A stretch of 64,000 nt of DNA, from positions 11,330,001 through 11,394,000 of the forward strand of contig JAITYX010000005.1 in NCBI GenBank assembly GCA_021018815.1, written 5' to 3'. The notes under the pieces were generated by a model. That model searched no databases. It was not told where the DNA came from and was given only the letters and a program-made list of their open reading frames with translations. The position numbers and the translations under genes are program-made. The DNA comes from Talinum fruticosum. Taxonomy: Eukaryota; Streptophyta; Magnoliopsida; Caryophyllales; Talinaceae. Of this stretch, positions 34,498 through 44,993 are shown piece after piece (the stretch's first letter is position 1; each line of letters begins with the position of its first letter).

Positions 34498-35202
34498 GTG
34501 GTCCCCGATCAATTATCAATTATCGGGGCTTACGCCCTTCAATTTCACCCACGCGGCTTCAACTCGGGTTCTCGGTCAGCCGGAGGTGTACACCTTATTC
34601 AAAGATCACATCAATTATACAAGGGGTTCCACTTTCGGATAATAACCTAGGCAAGCAAGTTTGACTCATATTCTCTCCCCTCGATTTCGAACTAAAATGA
34701 ATTGAAATGCGCACGCTCAATTAAAATGTTTTCAAAGATATTTGACTGTGCGAGAATGTTTGTACTAAGTTTCGACTCATTCTTTGAATTATTTTACTGT
34801 TTTTGTTTTTAGGAAAAAGGTTTTATCAACGACCCATTGCCTAAGAAGCCTGACGTAAGCAAGACCTAGCTGGATGTGTCGTTTCCATAAGATCTATGAT
34901 GGGTCTAGACGCTCACGAGTGATTATCTCCTTATCTCGGTTTTGGGTTTGACACTGAAATGTATTACATGTTGCTTGTTTCTTACCGCAGACGATTATAT
35001 GGGTTTGTATAGGATAAATGTATCGAACCGTATTTTGGGGTTGTTTTAATTATGTTGTATGGTTTAGCCATTGGGACATGATATTAGTGCTATCGGGACT
35101 TACTAAAGCATAACCGATGGACACGAGTTTTTATTGTATTTTATTTTAGCCTGGTCTTATTATTAGGGTGGCGATATTATTAGGGTGGCGGTGACGCCTT
35201 CG
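34498..35202. repeat. LTR-like spacer between LTR E and LTR B
   Basis: Starts with a small palindrome (CCCCGAT...ATCGGGG, about 34503-34528). Parts of 34624-34850 resemble 51135-51340 (GGGTTCCACT-CGGATAATAA; AATGAATTGAAATGC; a T-rich stretch ending in TAGG then AAGGTT). This suggests two remnants of one further LTR family, perhaps a chromovirus. No coding sequence is seen. Confidence 0.35.
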
Positions 35203-36595
35203 AGTCATCAACTATCGCATATGTTCTCTTTTGATTCCGACTCGACTTAGAAAGCATATTCTTGTTTATCATTTCACACGCAATTCCGAGTCACTCAAAC
35301 AACACTCACATATATTGCATGTTCAAACACTTGTTTTATTATGCATAAACTCGGTTCGACTTCATGATCTAAGTTTGATTGAATACTATGTTAATTCATC
35401 TTTCTAAGTCAGCAAGCTTGGTTTGAACATTGGCGGTCTAGATCAAGTCTTTCCACTCGATGTTATTTATCCGACTTGCTTTACTTCTAGATCGACTCGA
35501 GATGGAATTTGAGTATAATGGATATTAGACTCAAAAATTCCACTCCTTTAGGACTCGAGATAATTATGCACTTATTTATCTTAATTAAATTATTATCTAT
35601 GTTTAATCTTGGACAAAAATATTTTATACTTTGAGAACCGAATTGATTTACTTTTGTAGGTTATTCAAACGAGGCTATCCTATTTTGAAATACAAAAGTA
35701 ACCTAGCTTTAAGATGTCAAATCACCAACGAGACAAGACTTTTTCTACCTCCGATCGAAGACCAAACACTCGTGTCGGGGTTGTACTGTTTCCAAAGCTG
35801 GAAATCTACAACGCTAAGCTCAACGGTGGTTTCCACCCTACTTTTCAAACACCACCAGTGGATTGGGACTTCCAATGGAGTCAAGAGCCATTGCCCAACG
35901 TTCACACCTCAATGGATATTTTTGAGTGACTCGGAAAATCCATTGCAACGGTCACAAAGGACTTCCGGTTAGAAGATAGTCACAACGGCTAATCCGCTTG
36001 GTTATCTATAAATAGAAGCCAACTCTTAAGACTTGAAGATTGCTGAATCAACTGTCAATACACGCACTTAAGCAAAAGTCATTGTATTTCATACTCAATC
36101 TTCTACTTACAACTCCAACTCTGTACTTAATATATTTACGAGTCGTAAGGTCTTGTAATCGGTTTACAAACACTCATTCTTACTTTCGAGTAAGGTCCCT
36201 TGACTGAGCTGTAAGGGTTAACTCAGCTCGCTTGTCCCTAACCTGTAAAGGTTATCTCGGTTAGGAAGTACTAGATCGAGATAAGGAAATTTCGAGTTTA
36301 GGAAAATCTTGTAAGGAATTGTCTAAGGGAGCAATTCGGTTAAGTCTTTCTACTGTATTTTGTGGATTCAAAATAGTGGATTTGACTTGGTGCTTGGATT
36401 AGCACTGGCCGTGGTTTTCTTCCCCAGGAGGGTTTCCATGTAACCTTCGAGTTAATACTTTTTCGAGTTCAATCTAAACTCGAGACTCTTCTCATAGTCT
36501 TGTTTAGTTTTATTCTTCCATTACTTGTTTAAATTTCCCCATCACCCTATTCACCCCCTCTAGGGTGACTTAGTTTCTCCAAGAGCAAACCTTCA
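35203..36595 (+). mobile_element. Copia-family LTR B, truncated at its 5' end
   Basis: Corresponds to LTR A from about 170 bp into it (first clear match AACTATCGCATATGTTCT) to the terminus AAACCTTCA at 36595. TATA box CTATAAATAG at 36006-36015. No primer site follows; instead minus-strand copia protein-coding sequence begins within about 45 bp. The left boundary is approximate. Confidence 0.85.
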
Positions 36596-36638
36596 CTCTA
36601 ATTAGGGGATTATTAAGTAATGGTGATTGGGGTGGTAC

Positions 36639-36930
36639 ACCTTTTGTGCATGCTTCACAGATTTTATCTTTCTTAAATGCATAGTTAGGCAAGCCTCCGA
36701 TTAAACCATGAGATGCAAGCTTCTTAATGGTGTGCATTCTAACATGACCTATACTATGCCATGTCCAAGAATCATCATGTAGATGCTTTTAAGCAAGACA
36801 AATTTTGACTTGGATTAGAGAGAGGAATAGTGTAGGTATTACCCGATCTCTTACCTAAAAGCGTAGTCTCCTTGGTAGTTTCATCGAAATATAGCAATTG
36901 GTCCGAGTGAATCTTACCTCTTTACCTTTG
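36639..36930 (-). pseudogene. Copia GAG-pre-integrase domain fragment
   Basis: The minus strand encodes DDSWTWHSIGHVRMHTIKKL, then SHGLIGGLPN and KICEACTKG. This is the H-x-R-x-GH...K-L...L..G-L-P...C-x2-C-x2-K block between protease and integrase in copia pol. It is cut off just after the C-x2-C motif, next to LTR B. It follows the protease on the same strand. Confidence 0.82.
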
Positions 36931-37194
36931 TCACACAATTGAAAGATGCTTGAGCAAATTGTACTTTAATCCCTTGATAAGGTAGACTGGGCTGACTAGA
37001 TTGTCTCCTTTTCCAATCTTGCCTATCCCAACTATCATGCCCTTGCTATTATCTCCAAAAGTCACTTTGCCTCCTTTGTAATCTTCTAACTCAGAAAAGA
37101 GTCTTGAATCTCCTAACATGTGGCATGAGCATCCACTGTCTAGGTACCAATCACCTTTTGTCCTTTTCCGAGTTACTCGCAAGTCGAAACACAC
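36931..37194 (-). pseudogene. Copia aspartic protease
   Basis: Open frame of 87 codons: KGDWYLDSGCSCHMLGDSRL, then VTFGDNSKGMIVGIGKIG and SPVYLIKGLKYNLL. WYLDSG carries the catalytic Asp-Ser-Gly, and the GDNS and VxYIxGLKxNLLS blocks are standard for copia protease. This is one of the best preserved frames in the cluster. Upstream on the minus strand is the gag remnant (37200-39010); downstream is the GAG-pre-integrase piece. Confidence 0.9.
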
Positions 37195-37199
37195 TAACC

Positions 37200-39010
37200 C
37201 TTCTCACTTCCTCTAACGAACCTAGTAACTCCCTTTATTGTGGTCCTTTTCGAGAAAGAAGACTCTTGGGAACCCAGATTTGAATTACTTTGGGTTTGGT
37301 CTGATTCCGAGTCTTCCTTTTCGAAAACTGAGTTTGTGTCTCTTTCTTTTGAAAACCTTTTCTTTTATAAACAGGTGGAGAAGGTTTTCTCTTGTAGGCT
37401 GGTCCAGGCTCGAGTCCTCCTTTCATTTTTATGAATGGGACCATGCTCAGCCTTACTGAACTTCACAGTTACTGGAATCCTTTTGAAAAGGTTTGAATAA
37501 GAATTAGATTCCTCTCCCTCGTTAAAACCAAGTCCTTTCTTTCGAAGGAGACGCATTGAGAGCCTAATAGCATGTCAAGGTTTTTCCGACCTTGAGTAAA
37601 CTTTAAAACAAGTGCTTGAGACTCATTGAGCTTTTGCTTCGGATGCTCATTTCCTCTTCCGAGTGTCTCATACTCGGTCTCATTAGCTTGAGTACTAGTC
37701 ATGAGCTCTCTTAAAGTTAATCTCAGCTTTTCTAATTCATTTTTCAAAGAGATGCTCTCGAAGTGATTGTCTCAAGTTGTTCATTAAATTGAGAGCAATT
37801 AGAATTGGACTTTTCTTTCAAAGTATAAATATATTTAGGTAAATCAACTTTGGACAACTTAAGGAAATATTCAATTACCTCCCGAGGATTCGTTTTCTCA
37901 TCGTCCGAGTGGTCGAGTCCGACTCAAATTCAGCTTACGTGTCCGATAGAGCCATCGGACACTTTGAGTCGTCCGAGTCTTCATCTTCTTCGGATGAATC
38001 TTCATCACTCCATGTGGCCATCATAGCCTTCTTCTTCTTTCTATCCCTCTTTCTCCTTGGACGAGTCTTTGACTATGTGATCTTTCGTTGCCTCATTCAA
38101 AACGACCTGAGTTCTTAGTTAAAGATAACTTTGAAGGGGAAGAGTGTTTACCTTTTCTATCCTTCTTATCTTTCCTATAGAACTCATCTCTTGGCATTTT
38201 CTCCCATCTCTTGTGCTTGATTATTCTTTTGAAGCCTCGAGCGATAAGTGCCATGGGATTTTCTTCGAGTTTGATGAACATAGATTTTCTTCTCTCGCTT
38301 TCGAGGCCTTCGAGCACAATATTCTTTTTAGTGCTAACCTCGGCATCCTCTTCCTCCAGATGGATCTCATGGGTGAGTAGCTTCCCAATGAGTTCGTCTG
38401 GCTTAAATAGAAAGAGGATCTAGGTTTCCTCAATGGTTGTCACCTTCGGACCCCATCTTCTCTTGGGTAGACTTCTTAGAATCTTTCTGCACATTTCTTC
38501 ATGGGAAATCTTTCTACCTAGAGATTTGAGATTGTTAGTTATCTCGGTGAAGCGGATGAACATCTAAGTGATGTTTTCTTCCGGCTCTATCTTGAATAGC
38601 TCATATTTGTGAAGATATTGACTTATCTTCGCTTGTCTAACTTGGTTGGTGCCTTCATATGTGTTGACAAGAGTGTCCCACACTTCCTTTACTGTGTCAC
38701 ATGCCGACACTCTGTTGTATTCTTCTACGCCGATGGCGCACATCGGAATGTTCATTGCTTTAAAGTTCTTCCCGAACTTTTACGCCTCTTCGGTGGTGTA
38801 CTCGAGCTTTGCTTTAGGCACAAATCTTGTTTCCTCCATCCTCATTAGAATGTAATTACCTTCTTATATGATGTTCCATACATCTTCATCGTCATCTAGT
38901 AGAAAACATTCCATGAGCTTCTTCTAGTGTGTGAAATTTGATCCTTTAAACTTTGGGTGTCTACTGGAAGATCTTCCTTCATCGAACTCTCCATTGTTCT
39001 GAACCATTTG
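37200..39010 (-). pseudogene. Copia gag of the minus-strand element, degenerate
   Basis: Second copy of the gag described at 31490-33291, in the opposite orientation. Recognisable blocks, in order: EYNRVSACDTVKEVWDTLVN and ISQYLHKYELFKIEP (38755-38564), MALIARGFKRIIKHKRWEK (near 38260), the zinc-knuckle site, then a charged tail near 37750-37240. The zinc knuckle is destroyed: the first Cys is Arg, the second has become a stop and the last is Ser. Translation starts near 39000, about 60 bp after the primer-binding site. Confidence 0.88.
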
Positions 39011-39051
39011 ATCTTTAAACCTTTGGATTATTAGATCCTCTCCGAAAGGCT

Positions 39052-39065
39052 TGGCTCTAATACTA
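39052..39065 (-). promoter_or_regulatory. Copia primer-binding site, minus strand
   Basis: On the minus strand the end of LTR F (CTTCA) is followed by AT and then TAGTATTAGAGCCAAGCC. This is the Met-tRNA-type site with substitutions relative to TGGTATCAGAGC. Confidence 0.8.
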
Positions 39066-39067
39066 AT

Positions 39068-40285
39068 TGAAGATTTGCTCTTGGAGAGTCTCGGTCACCC
39101 TAGAGGGGGTAAATAGGGTGATGAGGAAATTTTTAACAACAATCGAGGGGTTAAAGTTTAAACTGAATAATCAAGACAATCTGAGTCTAGATTGGACTCG
39201 GAAAAGTATCAACTCGAAATTACGTGGAAACCCTTCGGGGTAGAAAACCATGGCCAGTGCTAATCCAAGCACCAAGTCAAATCTACTATTTTGAATCCAC
39301 AAAATACGATAGGATCGACTAAACCGAATTGCTCCTTGGACAATTCCTTACAAAGTTTTCCTAGACTCGAAGTTCTCTTATCTCGATCTAGTACTTCCTA
39401 ACCGAGGTAACCTTTATAGTTAGGGACAAATGAGCTGAGTTAACCCTTATAGCTCAGTCAAGGGACCTTACTTAGAGAGTAAGAAAGAGTTTGTGACTCG
39501 ATTACAAGACTTTACAACTCAAAAAAGTGTTAAGTACGAGACTTGGAGTTGTAAGATGAAGATTGAATGAGTATTATACAAAGAGATATAATTTTAGTAA
39601 TGGGTTCAAGCAATCTTCAAGTCTTGTGAAATGGCTTCTATTTATAGGTGACCAAGCATATTAGCCGTTGTGACTATCTTATGATTAGAAGTCCTCTTTG
39701 ACCGTTGTAACGGTTCTTCCGAGTCGCTCGTAAAAGATCCGTTGAGATGTGAACATTGTGCAACGGCTCTTGACTCCTTAGGATGTCCTAATCCACCGAT
39801 GGTGTCTCGACAAGTAGGGTGGAAACCACCGTTGAGCTTAGCATTGAAGATTTCCAATTTTGGAAATAGACAACCCCGACATAGTGTCCGGACCTTGGTC
39901 GAAGTAGAAAAAGCCTTGTTTACTCGGTGATTGACGACTTGAAGCCGGTTACTTTTGTAATTTAAATAGTAGGATAACTTCATTTAGATAACCTACAAAA
40001 GTAAACCAATTTTGGTTCTCAAAGTATAAAATACTTTGGTCCAAGATTAGGCATAGATAATAATTTAATTAAGATCATTAAGTACATAATTATCTCGAGT
40101 CCTAGAAGAGTTGAATTTTCCGAGTCTAATATTCATTATACTCAAATTCCATCCGACTCAGTCTAGAGAAAGATCAAGTTGTAGAAGAGAATATCGAGTA
40201 TGAGTACTTGATCTAGACAAATATATTTCACTCAAAACATACTCGACTTAGAAAGTTGAATTAATGCTGTAATTCACTTTATCTT
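39068..40285 (-). mobile_element. Copia-family LTR F (5' LTR of - element)
   Basis: The outer edge TGAAGATTTGCTCTTGG lies next to the primer site. The LTR continues through CTATTTATAG (39638-39647) to about GTAATTCACTTTATCT, where it breaks off and is joined to the primer-site end of LTR G. About 200 bp of its 5' portion are missing. Confidence 0.88.
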
Positions 40286-40295
40286 GATGCCAATT

Positions 40296-41747
40296 TTAGG
40301 TTTGCTCTTGGAGAGTTTTAGTCACCCTATAGGGAGTGAATAGGATAATGAGGAAAGTTTAACAAACTTGGAAGATTTCCACTTGAAAAGAATAATCAAG
40401 ACAGTCCGAGACTAGATTGGACTAAGAAAAGTGTGAACTCGGATATACGTGGAAACCCTCCTGGGGCAGAAAACCACGGACAATGCTAGTCCAAGCACCA
40501 AGTCAAATCTACTATTTTGAATCCACAAAATACAATAGATCGACTCAACTAGAATTGCTCTCTTAAACAATTCCTTACAGAGTTTTCCTAGACTCGAAAT
40601 TCCCTTATCCGATCTAGTACTTCCTAACCGAGATAACTTTTATAGCTAGGGACAACCGAGCTGAGTTAACCCTTACAGCTCAGTCAAGGGACCTTACTTA
40701 GAGAGTAAGAAAGAGTTTGTGACTGATTACAAGACTTTACAACTCGGAAAGTATGAATTACAAGTTGGGAGTTATAAATACAAGATTGAGTATGACTACA
40801 ATGACTTTTGCTTAAGTAATGTGTATTAACAATATGTATAGCAATCTTCAATTCTTGAGGGTTGGCTTCTATTTATAGATGACCAAGCATATTAGCCGTT
40901 GTGACTAATTTCCGAACGAAGTCCTTTGTGATCGTTATAACGGTTCTTCCGAGTCGCTCGGAAAGGATCCGTTGAGATGTGAGCGTTGTACAATGGCTCT
41001 TGACTCCTAAGGATGCTCCAATCAGCTGGTGGTGTCCGAAAAGTAAGGTGGAAACCACCGTTGAGCTTAGCGTTGAAGTTTTCCAATTTTAGAAACATAC
41101 AATCTCGACACGGCTTCGAGCCTGGTTCGAAGTAGAAAAGCCTTGTCTGCTGGGTGATTGATAGCTTGAAGCTGGTTACTTTTGTAATTCAAAAATAAGA
41201 TAACCTCGTTTGGATAACCTACAAAAGATAATAATTTTGGTTCTCAAAGTATAAAATACTTTGGTCCAAGATTTGGCATAGATAATAATTTAATTAGGAT
41301 AACATAATTATCTTAGGCATAGAAGAGTGGAATTTTCTGAGTCTAATATTCATTATACTCAAATTCCATTAGAGTCGATCTTAAGAAAGATCAAGTTATA
41401 AGAGTGAAAACATCAGAATAATTCTCAAACAAATATGCGGACTTAGAAAGTCGAATTAACATTGTAATTCACTTTACTTCAAGATATGCAGTCAAAACTT
41501 AGATATGAAGTGTTAGAGAGATTATTTGAACATGCGATAAATCCGAGTAGTGTATGAGTGACTTAGAACCATCTGTGTGAGATGATAGATGAAAATGGGT
41601 TTTCTAAGTCAGTCGAATCGAATGAAAACAGATGCAATAGTTTTTATAATACTCATAATGACTTATAATCAAAACATACGAGGGAAGAGTTTTGTACCTA
41701 TCTTTGGTAATACTCGGAATGGTCTAGTTTCCGAGTATGAGTCTTCA
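40296..41747 (-). mobile_element. Copia-family LTR G
   Basis: A complete LTR in the same orientation as F. On its own strand it begins TGAAGACTCATACTCGG (41747) and ends GAGCAAACCTAAA at about 40296. A remnant primer site (ATTGGCATCA) follows in 40282-40294. TATA region CTATTTATAG at 40869-40878. Because the primer-site remnant touches LTR F, G and F form a head-to-tail LTR pair produced by recombination within an element or between copies. Confidence 0.86.
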
Positions 41748-41749
41748 AA

Positions 41750-42240
41750 GATGATTTTATTTTTGCCTAATGCAAAAATGAAATGAATGGACTCACCTTA
41801 ATTGAGATGATTTTTATTTATGGCTAATGTAAAAATGAAATGAATTGACTTACCTTAATTGAGATTATTTTATTTTTGGCTAATGCAAAAATGAAATGAA
41901 TTGACTCACCTTAATTGAGATTATTTTTATTTTTGGCTAATGTAAAAATGAAATGAATGGACTCACCTTAATTGAGATTATTTTTATTTTTGGCTAATGT
42001 AAAAGTGAAATGAATGGACTCACCTTAATTGAGATGATTTTTATTTTTTATTAAATGCTAAAATGGAATGAATGGACTCATTTTAATTGAAATGATTTTA
42101 AAATTTGGCTAATGCAAAAATTAATGGACCCACCTATTTGAGATGAATTTGAAACTAGGCTAATACAAATAAAAGACTCGCTTATTTTGATATGAATTTA
42201 AAAATTGGCTAATGCATAAAAAATACAATTAATGGACCGA
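41750..42240. repeat. 57-bp minisatellite, about eight units
   Basis: Repeats of the pattern ATGAAATGAATGGACTCACC, TTAATTGAGATGATTTTTAT and TTTTGGCTAATGTAAAA. The first five or six units are well conserved; units after about 42040 become shorter and diverged. It abuts the outer end of LTR G. No coding frame is kept across the units. Confidence 0.93.
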
Positions 42241-42690
42241 CCTAAAAAGGAAAGGTAATTTCGAACTTTTGCCTAAAATGCACAAATGGACCGACTCAAA
42301 GTTTTATTTATTTATTTTTGCACCCATGTAAGGATTATTTAGTGGACCTGGCTAAACCGCTAAGGACTCACAAGAAAAAGAGTTAAATAACAAAAACACT
42401 CACACTCATTTCAAGCATGCAAATGAAGAGACAAGGATCCACCTAATAACCAAGGGTCTATGGCCAAAAGAGGGTTAGTCTAGGTAGGATACATGGCGCC
42501 TCATAATTTGAGAATTTTGTCTTCTATTGGGTGTACGGCAGGAAAAAGCATGAATGCTCGGTGCCTCTCGGTAAGCCAAGAGAGTGTGCTATGAGGAAAG
42601 AGGTACCGCCTCCATTGGCAATCAAGCCTAGTTGGGCCCGCATGGAACGCAGTTCAAACCTCCTCCAAAAGATGTTCTTAGAGGGTAACC
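42241..42690. other. Unassigned sequence
   Basis: A moderately GC-rich stretch (42480-42690) after the minisatellite, with no recognisable frame or repeat. It may be untranslated sequence of a Ty3/gypsy element. Confidence 0.3.
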
Positions 42691-44870
42691 GTTAAGTCGC
42701 ATTTTATACATATTTTTAGTAGTTATTTAGTTTATATTATATAGTTTATTTTGTCTAATTTATCATATTTTGTCTATTTGTTGGTAATTATCGAATAAAG
42801 TGGGGAAGAAAAGGAAAAATGTTAAAAACGGATTTTTAACTACCGACAAGCGTTCAAGAAAAGACATGAAGTCGGTCCATAAAAATAATGTGTCATAAAA
42901 TATTTATTTTACGACATAATATTTTTGAAATCTTAATTTGAAGAAGAGAGGAAAGATAATCATACTTGTAAACCTAGTAGGACTCTTCCTTATGAGTTGA
43001 ATAAGAAGAAAGAGGAACCAAACCTAGAACCTCACTAGCTATTTAATAGCTAAAAAGCCTTAAAGAAGACCTCTTGTGCTGGCTGTCCGCTGCCCACACC
43101 AGCGGCCCTTGGCTGCTCATTCCTTGCTCACGCAGCCTTTGCTGTCCCCCTTCAGCCGCCAACCTCTTGGTTGCCTCAACAGCACACGCAGCTGCAGCCC
43201 CCTTGGCTGGCCCGCCCATCATCTCTCGCTCACCTCCTTCACATCATCATCCTATGGGGAAGATTATTTTGGTAGAATTATTATTATTATTATTATTATT
43301 GCAAATTTTATTTTAAGGCTTTATTTTTATTATTAGTTTAATATTAAAGATGATATTTTCATCTAGTTTATGTGTCCCAAATTACGTTATGTTTGAGTAG
43401 TTTTTATACTTAGTATAATCTACATGAAACCATGTTAAATTAGTTATTTTGAAACAAAGTTTTGATCTTTATTGTCTTATTGATTAGATTCATGATTCTA
43501 TGATTATTTGATTTTAATGTTTATGATTTTATGTCTAATTAATTAGAGTGCACACTAATTAGTTTTATATAAATTCATATGATAGTTTAAAAGGTTTAAG
43601 TACGTAATCGCTTGATCTTTTAGATATAAATATCACCCTAGTTAATCATGGATGGCTCAAACCCATCCCTTTTAATTAGGAAATTATCATAGATCCTTCT
43701 TAAATCAATTTACTAGTAGATTGGTTATTAGGTGCTAGATGATGTTTTTCTAATACTTAATCCTCTAATTTGATTAAATTATAGTGCTAGTGTTAGGGTT
43801 ATCAATATTAGTAGGGTTTATATTTAGGCTAGGCCTAAGTAAACTAATAACTAAGGAAAAACGGGAAGTGGTTGTCTTTTACAGTTTAGCTCATGGGTAG
43901 ATCAATTTGTGTGTTAATGATAAATAGTAATTTTTCATGGTGGATATAGATTATACTAAGTGTTTTTATAAATTTGATATCTTTGATAATTATTTGTTTG
44001 CTTTTTAGTAGTCTTCTTTAGTTTGTCAATTTTTATTTATAAATTTATAGTCTCTTATTATCAATTTCATTATCCCCCTCCCCCTAAAGATCAGTATTTT
44101 AGGTTAGTTTTAGTAATTTTAATTTAATTTAATTTTGAGTCTTTATATATTTTAATTTTCAGATTATTTTTCTGTCCGTTTTTATTATTTTTGAGTCAGT
44201 TTGTTAGAAATTAGTTTAAAAATAGTTTCTTTTATTATTTTTCGTGTTTTATTTTCTTTTAAGGTTTAGATGGAGTCCTAGTTTGATGTGATTAAATTTT
44301 AGAATTTTCGGAATTAATTTGATAATTTTTCAGAATTAATTCTTCAATTTAATTACGGTAGATTTTTAGTTAAATAAATTCGTAAATTCGGTTTTAAATT
44401 TTATTTTTATATTTTTAGGGTCTGATTAGGTCTAGAAAATTAGTGTTAATATTCTAGGTAATTTTAGTATTTATTTTCGTAATTAATTTAGTGCAAAATT
44501 TTACTTATTTAATTTCCTGTTTTAGAATTTGTTTATTTTCTGCTTTAGTTTTCTGTTTTAATTATTCTAAAAAAATATACAAAAATATTTCTGGATTATT
44601 ATAGTTTTTTTATTAGGTATAAATTATTTATTTAGTTAGATAATTATCTATGATTTTTAGTTATTGAATTTTTTAATTTATATTTTCTATTTTGTTTTTA
44701 AGAGTAATAAATTTAATTAGATTGAAGCTTGCATGTTATTATATCTTTCCTCATGGATTCGACCCCTACTTCCCTATGCTATATTATTTATTATAAGCCT
44801 AAGTAGTGGTTTAATTTATAACTGTACGACAAACTAATAGTAACGTCTAATGGTCCAACAACATAAAAAT
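42691..44870 (+). mobile_element. Probable Ty3/gypsy LTR (Athila-like), boundaries unclear
   Basis: The left part GTTAAGTCGCATTTTATAC and the right part CCTCATGGATTCGACCCCTA (44751-44770), followed by GACAAACTAATAG, resemble the beginning and end of long LTRs of Athila-type elements, in which a GATTCGACCC phrase precedes the primer site. Between them are a GC-rich leader-like block (43070-43260), a TTA microsatellite (43275-43301) and long T-rich sequence. No ORF is found and no clean TG...CA pair could be set, so this is a recall-based suggestion. Confidence 0.35.
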
Positions 44871-44976
44871 AAACTATAATCAAGGTTACTTAAAATGAAG
44901 AATGCCTAATGCAAATACATTATTAAAACTCACTACTCAAACTTTCAAGTTTCGCCCTCTTAATAAGCGATTCATC

Positions 44977-44993
44977 CCCAATGGAGTCGCCAT
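44977..44993 (-). promoter_or_regulatory. Tat/Ogre-type primer-binding site
   Basis: On the minus strand the LTR end CCTACA is followed by A and then TGGCGACTCCATTGGGG. TGG starts the complement of a tRNA CCA end, and TGGCGACTCC is the form I know from Tat/Ogre elements, attributed to an arginine tRNA. About 100 bp of internal leader follow before the sequence becomes unassignable. Confidence 0.65.
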
